Source: Uranotaenia lowii (Eukaryota; Arthropoda; Insecta; Diptera; Culicidae). From it: a DNA stretch of 64,000 nucleotides. The stretch is from positions 326,091,406 through 326,155,405 of the forward strand of contig NC_073692.1 of assembly GCF_029784155.1 (NCBI RefSeq), in the 5' to 3' direction. The translations under genes and the position numbers were made by a program. The number at the start of each line of letters is the position of its first letter. The first letter of the stretch is position 1. Under the pieces are notes generated by a model. That model had not been told where the DNA came from, did no database searches, and saw only the letters and a program-made list of their open reading frames with translations. Below are positions 47,231 to 58,053 of the stretch, piece by piece.

Positions 47231-48441
47231 TTATAATAATAGTTGCCTTAATCTATTTTTGTACACCTGTTTAGAGATTCCAAAATCGAAGATGCTAGCA
47301 CATTTATTGAAGTAGCGGTTGCAAGTGTCTAAAGGATTGTAGAAACCATAAGTAGTCCGATGACCGAGAATCCAGAGGAACTGCTGATGTCGGAGTGGCC
47401 GTGTAGGGACGGACAAACTAACATTTTGTAAGAGTTCGTCATTGTCGATGTTTCCGCTCAATATGTCGTATGTGAACAAACACTGTAAAAATTTTCTTCT
47501 CCTGGCAAGCGTATCCAAATGTATAAGGTTGCAGCGATGTTCATATGGAGTAGCGATTTCAGGATTCCATCTAAGTTTCCGAAGAGCGAAGCGGATAAAG
47601 GCTCGTTGAACACCTTCAATGGATTGACTTAGCGTCGATTGGTACGGGGCCCAAACAGGAGCTGCGTACTCAAGAATGCTTCTGACGATCGAGCAATAAA
47701 GCGTTTTGTGGGTGTATACATCGTTGAAATGAATTGTATTTCGACGAAGGAAACCAAGCATTGCATAAGCCTTTGCAGTTATGGTAGTAATGTACGTGTG
47801 GAATCTCAACCGATTATCAAATGTAACTGCTAGGTCCTTGATTGATTCAATCCTTTCGAGGGAATGGTTGCTCATAGAGTAATCATGACGAAGTAAGTTG
47901 CGTGATCTTGAGAAACTCACTATTTACATTTTTCAACATTTACCAGCATACCGTTTGTCATGCACCATCTCGTAACAGCGTTCAGATAATTCTGTAGTAG
48001 AATATCGTCTAGCGGTGACGTAATTGACCGAAAAAGTTTCAAATCATCTGCGTAGAGTAGTTTATATGAAGTCATTCGATCGCACAAATCATTCACGAAA
48101 AGAATGAATAGTAACGGTCCAAGATGACTACCTTGTGGTACACCAGACGGTATTTCAAAATTCGAAGAGCAGTAGGAGTTCACTCTGACATATGCTGTGC
48201 GGGAGTTCAAGGACGACGCAAACCAAGTTGTAATCCATTCAGGTAGTCTCAAGCGTCGGAGTTTCTCTATTAGTAACCTGTGAGGCACTTTAGAAAAAGT
48301 CGGCGAACAGATTAGCACAATCCTCGAATGATTCCGCATTTCTGCCAGAGTAAGCGACATCAGCTGGGATCCTACTCGAATATTTTTGGCCTCGAACAAA
48401 CGACCAAAAAGCGGCGGGATCCTTAAAATCTGTTTTTTGAA
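47231..48441 (-). pseudogene. Broken reverse transcriptase of a jockey-like non-LTR element
   Basis: The pre-RT segment (48441-48300) reads KDPAAFWSFVRGQKYSSRIP and ends LFADFF. The frame then jumps directly to VPHRLLIEKL, so the part of the RT containing the motif A aspartate is deleted. The next part retains PSGVPQGSHLGPLLFILFVND (motif B region, here cut to GVPQGSHLGPLLF) and LLYADDLKLF, the YADD catalytic pair. Near 47920, after VNVEKCK, a one-base shift moves to the frame with SFSRSR, followed by the region with ILEYAAPVWAPYQ and a C-terminal Cys-containing segment. It is non-functional because of the deletion and the frameshift. Confidence 0.85.
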
Positions 48442-48679
48442 TATCGAATCCAAATAATCTTGCTATCAATCATTTAAACTTCATTTTCCCTGCGTTTAAC
48501 AGTATTGTTGATATTTGTAAATTTTTTTGATTATAAACGGTGAAAATCCCATTTTTAGGGATTTTTTTTTGACAGTTCAAGATTTGATGGTAACATTTAA
48601 AAAGATCCGATTTTCTATGGATCTTTAATATCAATACAAAACGAATATATCAAGTGGTTGTTTATGAAAATCGGTTTAA

Positions 48680-49288
48680 CCCTCCAAAGCCGTTCGGGTC
48701 AATATGACCCGAAGCGCACATTTCAAACATCTTTATCATCATTCCAATATACTGATGAACTGGTAGTTTTAACAGACCAAGTATGTTCTATGAAAATAAT
48801 GATCAAACTAACGCCAAAAAATTAAAATTTGAGTTTTTAAAATCGGTTCATTGAGAAATGAAATACAGCTAAGCAAAGCCAAAACTGGATGTCGTTTTTT
48901 TAAAGTAAGACTTTTTTCTACCGGAAGATCTGTCATAGCGGTAAAATCTTTCATTGGACCCCAACATATCTATACATTGTCATATACATTGATGGATTCT
49001 TGACAATTTCAAACATCAATGAAATAATTAAATACAGAAAAGCTGTCAGAAGTTATGAGTATTTTAAAAATAAAATTGATTTTTCGGCCTTTTTACTTTC
49101 TGAACCAGTTTCTGATAATCTGGTAATACATATCGACTTTATTTTGAAATGTTGAGTAATTAGAATAAATTACCTACACAATGAATATAATATCATCAAA
49201 ATCGGTTCACATTTACAGCCAGGAGAACGAAATCAAATTACAACTCATATTTCCCCGAAACGGATATCTAGTGAACGGCTTTGGAAGG
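48680..49288. mobile_element. 609-bp TTAA-flanked MITE, piggyBac-like ends
   Basis: The ends are CCCTCCAAAGCCGTTC and, in reverse complement, CCTTCCAAAGCCGTTC. TTAA flanks both sides (48676-48679 and 49289-49292), the hallmark target of piggyBac elements, whose ends usually begin CCC. Just inside the left end is the palindrome CGGGTCAATATGACCCG. The foldback copy at 21.2 kb continues across the same point without this insert, giving an approximate empty site. No transposase is present. Confidence 0.8.
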
Positions 49289-49790
49289 TTAAAATCGTTG
49301 AAGATATGGTTACTTTACTACAGCAGCAATGTTTGCTTTTTTTAATATTCTAATGAACCACAGTGTACAGTAGAGTGAACATTCTTAGTATTGGAAGAAT
49401 TAGACATGATAAATCCCAAACGCCTCAAGCTAAAATTGATCATTAGATTACCAGAAGGTCGCATGTCAAATTTAAGCGAGATCTGACCATGGAAAGATGT
49501 TTTCTTAAGGCTTAAGCGTGATTGGGATTTTGAGATAGTTTGCTCGGAAGAAGCAAAAAAATACTGGTTTTATAAGGATAACTATTTTTTCCCTGGCCGA
49601 TTTGTTTTTACAATTCTTTTTCTGAATTAAGGCAAATATTTCATCCGAAGACCGCATCACAATTGAAGTTATAACCAAAATAAAATTTTCAGTTCGGTAT
49701 TTGGACCAAACATTATCTTCTAACACGCATTGCATACATAGCTGATTCTTTAGAAGTTTATGCAAAACTTTGAAACATAATAACTTAGCT

Positions 49791-50500
49791 CGCCAAATTT
49801 GTAGAACAAAATTACTGTAAATGACCGCGACACAATCAATGCCACCAATTAGCTAAGAACCGATCTTCCAAAACATTTCGATATCGATTTTTACCCAGTT
49901 AGGTACTTGCATAAACGTATTGAACTTTCTGTTTGACATCTAAGAATATAAGATCCTCTTTTTTATTTTTTTATTTCACTATAGTAATTTGGGTTTTCAA
50001 ATAAGGATAATAGTTTTTTCCATGAGTGTGTTATAACAATGCTTTTTGCCATCTCCATCCCAAAAAGTAATTTTTGTTTATTTTCATCTGGAGAGATTTT
50101 TCCCCTTCAAATTTCATCACGGACAAAACAGCCAATTTAGGGATCGAAAATGGCATTCTCATATTTCCAAAAGGCGAACAGTCATCTTGGATTTCAAAAG
50201 GGCACTCGAATTTTTGCGAATAAACAAAAAGAGAAAACAAAAGGGCACAAAATTCAAATTATTCTTTTTTCACGTAAAAATAATGGAAAAGATCTATCAC
50301 GGAATGAAATCATTCTAGTTTTCAAGAAGTTTAAGTACTTTGTTAGGAGAATGATTAGAAACAGCGAAATAGGTAGTTGATTATATTTTCTGAAACTTTG
50401 AATGCGTTTTTTTTCATTCAAAACAGAGGTCATTGGCCCTTTTCAAAAATTGATATCGAATTGGTCCAAAGAAAAAACTGTACAGTGTAGGTACATCAAC
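49791..50500. other. AT-rich non-coding stretch
   Basis: Frames on both strands (50030-50380) are shadows of each other and show no known family. No gene is supported. Confidence 0.4.
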
Positions 50501-51450
50501 TGACTGAATTGAGCTCATGAATTCGTGTTGTGTTGACACACCAGCTCGTAATCTAAGCTTGATTATCTTTCTAACTGCTTCGAACTGGCAAGAAGTTATT
50601 CTATTCTCGCCATTCCTTTCTTTAACGAACCCGTTTTCTTTGTTTCTTTTCGGATGAGTACTTGTAATGTGCTGCTTTTATTTCGTAGCTCAGATCAACA
50701 AAAACCAGTGTCCACAACCGTGTTTAATCGATTCTCGTTATCAACGAGCAGTCACCTCGAAACGGACTAGTTCCAGTCCAAGTAATTTCTTCCTTAGCAG
50801 TAGAAAAAAAAAGTCTTAGACGGAAAACAACAACCGGAAAGTAGCTCAGTGGCTTTTTTCGATAATTAAAAAAGCACAACAAACGTACACTAGTAGTCAT
50901 AAACCGCGACTTACAGACAAATTATGAGTCCATAAAGAAGGAACAAATCGCCCAACGGCTAGTTTATGTTACAAGACTGGAAAAAAGTGCAACGAAGGTA
51001 CATTTCCTAAACAGGTCTAACAATCCCCGGCCACTATTTACTAAGAAGTAAACAAGTAATGGCGTTGACCATGAAAACTGCCCACGGCTTACATTTGGAG
51101 GAACAAATGAAACGAAAAGAAAAGACCACTTGGCACATTGTTTAGAAACATTAGATTCATCAGATTAGCGCTGCCTTAATGATGGTTTGGGCAAAGGGGA
51201 GTGTGAAACAATTACCGTTCGACAAAAGCCACCGTAACTTTGTCTTTCGGGTTTGATAAATTCATCAAACGACTCAAATAAGTGGTCCTCTCAAAAATAG
51301 TGGAACCGTTTTTTTTTTCTGGACTGAGCCACGCATGGCATGGCGTGGCTCCCCTTCAAATAATAGGCTTATTCCGGTGCCGTTTGCACATGAACCTGGG
51401 GTCAGCAAAACATTCCATCAAACTTGAAATGTTTGGCTACTTTCTAATGA
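50501..51450. promoter_or_regulatory. Unique block with mixed composition, possible non-coding exon or enhancer
   Basis: This part is free of the window's repeat families and less AT-rich. A pyrimidine-rich tract ending TTATTTCGTAG at 50690 could be an acceptor, and TGCAACGAAG|GTACAT near 50997 a donor, bounding about 300 bp of non-coding sequence. Stops occur in all frames. The exon idea rests only on these weak sites. Confidence 0.25.
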
Positions 51451-52320
51451 CTGAATGAGCTGACTTACAGTGTTGCCTCGTGAGAACCAAAGTTTAAATG
51501 TAGGATTTTTGAAGCTAATCCGGTTTTTTTTTAAACATGTTATACAGCAATGATTCGGTTTAATAGGGAAGATAAATTATTATTTTGATGAATTTGACAC
51601 ATATTATTGATAATATCCTCATGTACGACTATGGAATAAGATCATTTCAAAATATATCTATAAATTCTGTACACGAACAACAGAAACAAGAACTGTGACT
51701 CAACTTAAATAAATCAATGGATTGATTTAAAACACGATTCTTGTACATCTTTCTAATACTAGGGATTTGTAGTACCTAGATCTTAATTTTATTTTGGTTT
51801 TAATTTTGAATAGAAAAATATCATATATGGTTTTTTTCTCTTTTTACGCCACTTTTGAATAAATGTTCAGAACAGAATGTAAATTTTTCCTATACAAATC
51901 TTAAAGTTAAGATTTACTCATGTAAACGATACTTTAACATTCTGCAAATAATCATGAATGGGTTTAGAATCAAAACAATGCTTGTTGCCAGCACCTGAGA
52001 AATCCATAAATCAAGTTTTAAGCTTCAAATTCTTTAGCAAAATATAATAAAGCAAAAAAAAATTCTTAAAAACCTCTAAAAACTTTCAACCTACAAGTTT
52101 TGTTCAGGTAAAGTTTTAAAACAAGATACAGCGATATTGGTTTGAAATTTACACTTCTAGAACTAAAAAAGTTTGAAATTTAACTGGATGATGGACGTAT
52201 CGCAAAAAAAATATCATTACAATCTAAAAATGTCAAAAATTAGGGAATTGCCAAGTTCCTATTTCATAGTTGAAATTCAGATAGTGGAATTTTATAAAAG
52301 AAAAAAAGAAATAAAAAATT
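51451..52320. other. AT-rich non-coding stretch
   Basis: Nothing recognised. It leads into the minisatellite. Confidence 0.4.
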
Positions 52321-52327
52321 CATGAAC

Positions 52328-52947
52328 AAATGACAAAAATGACAAAAATAATAAAAATGACAAAAATGACAAAAATGACAAAAATGACAAAAATGACAAA
52401 AATGACAAAAAAGACAAAAATGACAAAAATGACAAAAATAATAAAAATGACAAAAATGACAAAAATGACAAAAATGACAAAAATGACAAAAATGACATAA
52501 ATGACAAAAATGACAAAAATGACAAAAATGACAAAAATGACAAAAATGACAGAAATGACAAAAATGACAAAAATGACAAAAATGACAAAAATGACAAAAA
52601 TGACAAAAATGACAAAAATGACAAAAATGACAAAAATGACAAAAATGACAAAAATGACAAAAATGACAAAAATGACAAAAATGACAAAAATGACAAAAAT
52701 GACAAAAATGACAAAAATGACAAAAATGACAAAAATGAAAAAAATGACAAAAATGACAAAAATGCCAAAAATGACAAAAATGACAAAAATGACAAAAATG
52801 ACAAAAATGACAAAAATGACAAAAATGACAAAAATGACAAAAATGACAAAAATGACAAAAATGACAAAAATGACGAAAATAACTAAAATGACTAAAAATG
52901 ACAAAAATGACAAAAATGACAAAAATGACAAAAATGACAATACAGAC
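52328..52947 (+). repeat. 9-bp minisatellite, unit ATGACAAAA, about 69 copies
   Basis: The unit repeats almost perfectly for about 620 bp, with scattered substitutions (TAATAAAAA, GAAAAAAAT, GCCAAAAAT) and one phase slip near 52885. Because the period is a multiple of three, long open frames appear on both strands (Met-Thr-Lys on plus, Phe-Leu-Ser or Ile-Phe-Val on minus). These are artefacts of the repeat, not genes. Confidence 0.95.
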
Positions 52948-53560
52948 AAAAAAAAAATCTAAAGTAAAAAAAATTACAAATATACATAACAGAAGTTACA
53001 AAATTTAAAAAAATCATTAAATTCTCCGAAGATACAAGAATTCTAAAGAAGTCAAACGTGTTGGTATTTTTTTTCTGTCATTTTGGTATCTAAAATGATA
53101 ATTTTTATAGTTGAAGCAATTGCTGAATTTTCAGCTTTTTTAATTCAAGGACCACTTATTCTAGTGCTAATAAAAAAAGATTATTCAAACTCAAGTTTTA
53201 ATGCCTACCTATGAACAGTAAGTTACTAAAGATAGGATCCTAGAACATTTTCCACCATTATATTGCTCTTGTGCCGTGGTTGTTTTATGAAATAGATTAA
53301 ACTGACTGGTACAATTTGAACTTTGGAAAAATAATAAACAATCATTATTTATAATCAGAATTTTATGGGTCAAAAGTTAGCAACCGTATAGGAAAGAGAA
53401 GATGAATTCATCAAAATTCAATCGTCAAATAAATTATATGTACTTAAAATAGCAAAAATGGTGGTTTTTCCGACGTCGCGTTTTTTCGTCCGTTTTTTCG
53501 CGAATAAAAAATTTTGGTGAATTCGATTAAAAATCTAATCAATTTTTAGTTTCAAGTACA
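52948..53560. other. AT-rich non-coding stretch
   Basis: No gene or repeat end recognised. Confidence 0.4.
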
Positions 53561-54180
53561 AAATAATGGTGAAACGTGGTGAAGCTATTAACAACAAAGA
53601 TGCAGAGAAAAAAAGTTCGCAAGTTGTTCGGGAAATTGAAAGGAAAATAGGAGCATTTATTTCAATTAGCGGATCTTACCGCTAGCTCCGGAAAGCAAAG
53701 CGTTTATTTTGTTTTGTGTTATCATCAGAATTCAGTGTTAACGGGATGTAAAAGTGCTTTTTATGCCGTATGTGAGTCTTAAAAAAAACGATGCACGTGT
53801 TTTGTGAGAGCAAAATGACCGGAAGTGTTGTTTGAACAGACGAGACTATGAAACGAAGAAAATCACAAACTTAGTGTAGTGGAAAATTCCAGCTTTAAAA
53901 TGTTCATTTAATAAATTTGAATGTATACCGCGAAAAATAAGTTAATTATTAACAATACAAAAATTGTTATCTTCAGATGAATTGCTGTAGTGCTTCCACG
54001 CAGCCATCGCCAGTGTGTTTTTTGACTCTAACTACTGCTACCCTCTGAAGATTTTTTTTGGCAATGCGATCTGCATTCATTAAATCAGAAGCCGGTGGAT
54101 GTAGGTTCACTAAAAGTGTATCGCAGCGCATCTTGCATAGTACGATGTCCATCTACAATTGTCTACAGATTGGTGAGCTC
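53561..54180 (+). promoter_or_regulatory. Mixed-composition block, possible non-coding first exon
   Basis: The texture between 53570 and 54170 (GTGAAACGTGGTGAAGC, GATGTAAAAGTGCTTTTTAT, AAATGACCGGAAGTG) resembles an insect 5' UTR. No long open frame starts here and no clear donor is visible. It is weaker than the block at 34.2-36.0 kb. Confidence 0.22.
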
Positions 54181-54540
54181 GTTCCTGTTTTCTCTTTTTT
54201 TATAAGCTTATATAATTTAGCAATTGTATTTAAATTCTTCATCAATCCTATCTGCCAAGTAGGATTTCCTATAAAACAACCTTTCCCCTCTCTATCTGAA
54301 AACAGCATCCTGGGTCGTATGAGTTCTCTGCACCTAAAAAGTTTCTTTAGCTGTTTCAGATTATCCCCACTATGATTACATTGACTTGTCGAGGTGTGCA
54401 TTGTAGTACTACACTGATTTTCAATGGCAACACTTGAAATGAGTTTTGAATCCAGATACTCATTTTGGCATCTTGTATTGTTCTTGATAATTAGTTGTAC
54501 CGCATGTATCAGCCAATGCAAGATGTGTGTAGTCACCCAA

Positions 54541-54572
54541 TGCTATGCTATGCTATGCTATGCTATGCTATG
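54541..54572 (+). repeat. Pentanucleotide microsatellite (TGCTA)6
   Basis: Six uninterrupted TGCTA units followed by TG. Confidence 0.95.
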
Positions 54573-56335
54573 TACTAAAAATAGCAAAAATTATCAAATC
54601 AACCATCGAGGATGACCACCTTTGGTAGTCTCGATTGCATGTGATCGTCGCAACACCTATTATTAAGGTTTCTGGACAAAGTGATAGAGTGCGCTCTCAG
54701 ATCTTCTGAACTTTTATTTTCCGGTTTTCTTTTCTCCTGAAATTTATCCTTTTATTTAATGTTTTCAGAGGATTCTTGACCTACCTCTAAAATGCTCGAT
54801 TGAGTAGAAATTTGACGATTTGGGAGTATCTTAAGGCGTTTAGCGATATTAATCTCGTACGAAACGACCGATTTTCTAAGCTTCAATACCATATTGGAAG
54901 GAATTCGCACAAGGCAAACAAAATTTCTTCACGAAAAGTTACAGGTTATGTTTAAGAATGGTCCAACAATCCACTTGAAATATCGTTGAGTTGAGAAACT
55001 TCAAGTTTTAAGTAGGATCTTAAGGCATATCAAACACTCAAAATCTCTTTTTTAAAAATATTTTTACCTTTTGAAGCGAAGTCGAATGATTTTTTGAAGT
55101 CCAGTTACAGGTTTTCTACATAATGTTTGCCAAATTTCCTATGCTTAAAGATTATTTCTAACTCTCAACATGGGTAGAAACTTGTTTGGGATATTTTTTA
55201 AATCATTAACGTGGGCCCAAGTGACCGTTTCAATTTATTTCTTACATTTTCTTTGGGGAAATGGGGAATGTTATGACTTATAAATGCATAAGAGGCCTTT
55301 AGATTTTGAAACATGGAGTTTTCCAACTCAACGATGCGATGTCCCAATTGGATTGTTTGGATACCAAAGGTGGTCGTCCTCGATGATTGATTTGATAAGT
55401 TTTGCTATTTTAAGTAGACTATATTTTACTTCTGAATTATGATAAATTCATCTCTTTTCCCTCATACGGTTACTTAATTTTATCCCGTAAAAATCAGATT
55501 ATAAAAAGTTAAATGGGTGTATCACGTTAGTTTTTTTTTTCAAAAACAACTTTAATGTTTTAGACTACTCAAATACCTAGTTTCAGTTAGTACAGTTTAT
55601 TTTATTAAACATCCATTATATATGGAACAAGAGCAAAATATTAGTGGAAATTGGTCTTGGTTACTTTTGTCACTGACGTATATATAGTGTTGAAAGTGAG
55701 TTATGTTTAAAAGTCAATTGGAAATAGGGACATTTGATCCACGTAGTGACTTGATTACTCAGCTTTATCTAGAATCAGCTGACCCGGTGTGATTTGCTAC
55801 TCCTTTTATGGAAAAAATAAGATCTTTAAAATTATTTTATAGTTTTAATAAAAATCTTTGAAAAACAAACTTCAACATTATTCAAAAGCGTATTATTCAC
55901 AGATTTTAAGTTTATTTTAAAATTTTGTACGAATTTCCAAAATTAAAAATTTTATGTCAACTTAAGTTTTTTTTAGGATTTTTAACTTAATTTTGGAAAA
56001 TTATGCTAAGTTTGGTAACGATAGTTGATTTTTCTTAAGTGAAATGTAAAAAAGACACATTTTTTATTAGTTTTCAAATAAATTTATGCTGTTTCCATCA
56101 CAGAAAACCATCACAGAATTTTTGGGTAAAATCACAGAAAGAATTGGTTTTGTCAATGATATGTATGTTACATTTATTGAATATGAGAGTTTTCATTTAT
56201 GAAAATGGGAAGCGTTTATCAATACAATATATGTATTAGCAAATTTTATTTAAATGTTTTTGTCAATTCAATTAATCATCTTATTGTAGTAAAACGCTTA
56301 CGTTTATCAATTTTTGACCAAAATCCTTCGAGAAT
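54573..56335. other. Non-coding stretch, no gene seen
   Basis: Two similar short phrases, GATGACCACCTTTGGTAGTC at 54611 and its inverse-like ACCAAAGGTGGTCGTCCTCG near 55363, with ATCAAATCAACCATCGAGG and its inverse next to them, suggest an inverted-repeat element spanning about 54.58-55.42 kb. Its interior is AT-rich and non-coding. The rest is unremarkable. Confidence 0.45.
54579..55415. mobile_element. Inverted-repeat element, about 840 bp
   Basis: The left end reads AAAATAGCAAAAATTATCAA, ATCAACCATCGAGGATGACC and ACCTTTGGTAGTC. The right end has the inverse: CAAAGGTGGTCGTCCTCGAT, GATTGATTTGATAAGTTTTG and CTATTTTAAGTAG. The arms are about 60 bp. No duplication was identified and no protein is encoded. 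Confidence 0.6.
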
Positions 56336-56344
56336 TGTTATAAT

Positions 56345-57290
56345 TTTATCAATTTTTGTTCAATTTGTATGGGAGCCCTCCCTTTTTCGATTTGGAAGTG
56401 TTTGAAAATATTAAAGAAACTATTCCCGGTCTTGAAAATTGTAACACACCAAATTTCATGTAGACCATTTCAGTATTTTCCGAAAATTGTTCGAGTTGTG
56501 TCAAATTTCTGTTGATTTTGTATGGGAGCCCTTACTTTTCGAATTTGGAAAGGTTTAAAAGTTTTTTTTTTGTTTGGTTTTGATTACCGCACTTTCTTGT
56601 GGTTTTCTTTGATTGATATTTTTCGGTGATTTACGACGATAAATATAACTGCAGTTTTTAACGTTTCGGCTTACTGAATTTCAGCCATCCTCAGAAAAAA
56701 CTTGTTTTCCACGTGTTTCTTTTACTGCCGTCGTACGATATTTTAAAGTATTTCAGAAACTATTCCTAGTCTTGAAATCGGCTACACACCAAATTTCATC
56801 TTGATCGGTTCAGTAATCCGAAAACTGTTCGAATTTTGTAAAATTTTGTTAATTTTCTATGGGAGCCCACTCTTTGGATTTGAAGAAGCTTAAAAGTTTT
56901 ATAAAAAGCCTTTCTGGTCTTGGAAACGGCAACATCTGAAATTTCTAGATGATCGGTTAATTTCCGAAAACTGTTCAAATTGTGTCAATTTTTTGTTAAT
57001 TTTGTATGGAAACTCTCTCTTTTCAGATTTTAAGAGGTTTAAAGTTATTATAGAAACCATTTTTAGTCTTTAAAATGCTACACACCAAATTTCACCTCAA
57101 TCAATTCAGAAATATCCAAAAAATGTTCGAATTGTGTCAATTTTTTTAAATTTTGTATGGGAGCCCCTTTTTCTTTAAGTTGGAGCAGTTTGAAAGTATT
57201 TTAGAAACCGTCTCCGACTCCGTAAACTCTTACATATAAAATATCATATTGATCGGTTCAGTAGTTTTCGAGTCTGTAAGGAAAAGACAG
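56345..57290 (+). repeat. Tandem repeat, five units of about 150 bp, interrupted once
   Basis: Each unit contains TTTTGTATGGGAGCCC, GTTTAAAAG or similar, AGAAACTATTCC, TCTTGAAA, ACACACCAAATTTCA, ATCGGTTCAG, and CCGAAAACTGTTCGAATTGT. GGGAGCCC or its variant falls near 56367, 56519, 56856, 57001 and 57150. The larger gap between units two and three is explained by an insertion at about 56550-56745. The array ends in an AGACAGGCAG-type tail. The array is non-coding. Confidence 0.75.
56550..56745 (+). mobile_element. Short dispersed element inserted in the 150-bp tandem array
   Basis: It carries TTTGATTGATATTTTTCGGT, GCAGTTTTTAACGTTTCGG and CAGCCATCCTCAGAAAA, shared with 46140-46265. Removing it restores normal unit spacing in the surrounding array. 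It has a poly(T) run at its left edge. The class is unknown (MITE or SINE). Confidence 0.6.
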
Positions 57291-57327
57291 GCAGTTAGAA
57301 AGACAAACAGTCATTTCTATTTATATG

Positions 57328-58053
57328 GTTGCCGGAATTTTCCAGCACTTATCCAGGTCGGTCAAATCTGGGCTATTTGATCTAATAACCTGGCAAAATC
57401 CGGGCTTTTTATTTCAAAATTGGCAACCAAAAATCCGGGCAATATATGAAGGTTCATTTTGAAAGAACGAGTCAATCAAGTGCACTAATTTGCTTAAAGT
57501 TACTCCGGCATCCGTGTATATACATGGCTAGCTCGCAATTTTTTTTAAACATTCTGATTATAAAGACAGTTATAAGAGAAAACCCAAAAGTTTTCTTGCT
57601 GATACTGGGAATCGAACCCAGTACGCCTGGCATACCGAAACCAGACTCGCGCCAGCCTATCCGCTTGACCACATCGGCGCTTTTGTGACAACGCTGGAAT
57701 CACTCTACAGAAATCAAGAAAAATAACTTGAAATAAACTCTTTTTCATAAAAATTGATCAGCAGAATTTAAAACGTATTTTAGACTTCCAAAACACCTTT
57801 CATGATTGTTTTCTTAAAACTTGATCAAAAATATTCTGTTGTTCCGTATAAATGAAATCTTTTTACAACACTATTTGTTTTGTTTTGTTTGGTTTGGAAA
57901 ATATCGTGAATTAATTCATGCAATATCCGGCCTTTTTTATTGGAATCCGGTAAACCGGGCCGGACCAGACTTTTTTACACAAAATTTTGTATTAAATACC
58001 CGGGCAACTACGAACGACCCCAGATTAATCTGGGAAATCTGGCAAGCTTAACC
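57328..58053 (-). mobile_element. CCCGG-family element, minus orientation
   Basis: The left end is GGTTGCCGGAATTTTCCAGC and the right end is AAATCTGGCAAGCTTAACC. In reverse orientation these match the ends of the element at 62733-63162 (AAGCTTGCCAGATT and AATTCTGGCAAC). Repeated CCGGGCTTTT and AAATCCGGGC motifs lie inside both ends. A tRNA-derived segment is nested inside at 57541-57680. Confidence 0.6.
57541..57680 (-). mobile_element. tRNA-derived SINE or tRNA pseudogene
   Basis: On the minus strand the sequence starts GCGCCGATGTGGTCAAGCGG. Box A (TGGTCAAGCGG, 57671-57661) fits the polymerase III consensus TRGYNNARNNG. Box B (GGTTCGATTCC, 57618-57608) is perfect and sits in a CTGGG/CCCAG T-stem. 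The 5' acceptor strand has no matching 3' strand, and the sequence continues about 60 bases beyond the T-arm to an A-run (57546-57540). This favours a SINE over a functional tRNA. It lies inside the CCCGG-family element. Confidence 0.7.

Larger units (their letters stand above)
47127..48452 (-). mobile_element. 5'-truncated non-LTR retrotransposon with a (TAAA)n tail
   Basis: Read on the minus strand, it begins in the pre-RT region, passes through part of the reverse transcriptase and the region after it, and ends near 47231. It is then followed by a (TTTA)n run at 47127-47198 on the plus strand, i.e. a (TAAA)n 3' tail. 5' truncation and a simple 3' tail are typical of target-primed insertion. 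It resembles jockey-like elements. It lies inside the foldback X copy, so it is younger than that copy. Confidence 0.75.
47008..49790 (+). mobile_element. Copy of foldback family X carrying two nested insertions
   Basis: Pieces matching the left arm of the 20.85-22.75 kb foldback are at 47008-47098 (TAAAATCTCAGTAGAATAC), 48455-48675 (CTTGCTATCAATCATTTAAA and onward) and 49293-49790 (AAGCTAAAATTGATCATTAG, ACCAGAAGGTCGCATG, ACGCATTGCATAC). Between the first two lies a non-LTR retrotransposon relic, and between the last two lies a TTAA-flanked MITE. The copy crosses the symmetry centre near 49740 but lacks most of the right arm. Confidence 0.7.

Noticed and set aside
52292..52962. Open frames of 153-209 codons on both strands across the 9-bp repeat
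   Set aside because: They are a direct consequence of a 9-bp period and contain only two or three residue types in rotation. There is no sign of a real gene.
57472..57748. Short frames over the tRNA-like segment
   Set aside because: They result from the SINE and MITE sequence. The tRNA-type promoter boxes give a better explanation.
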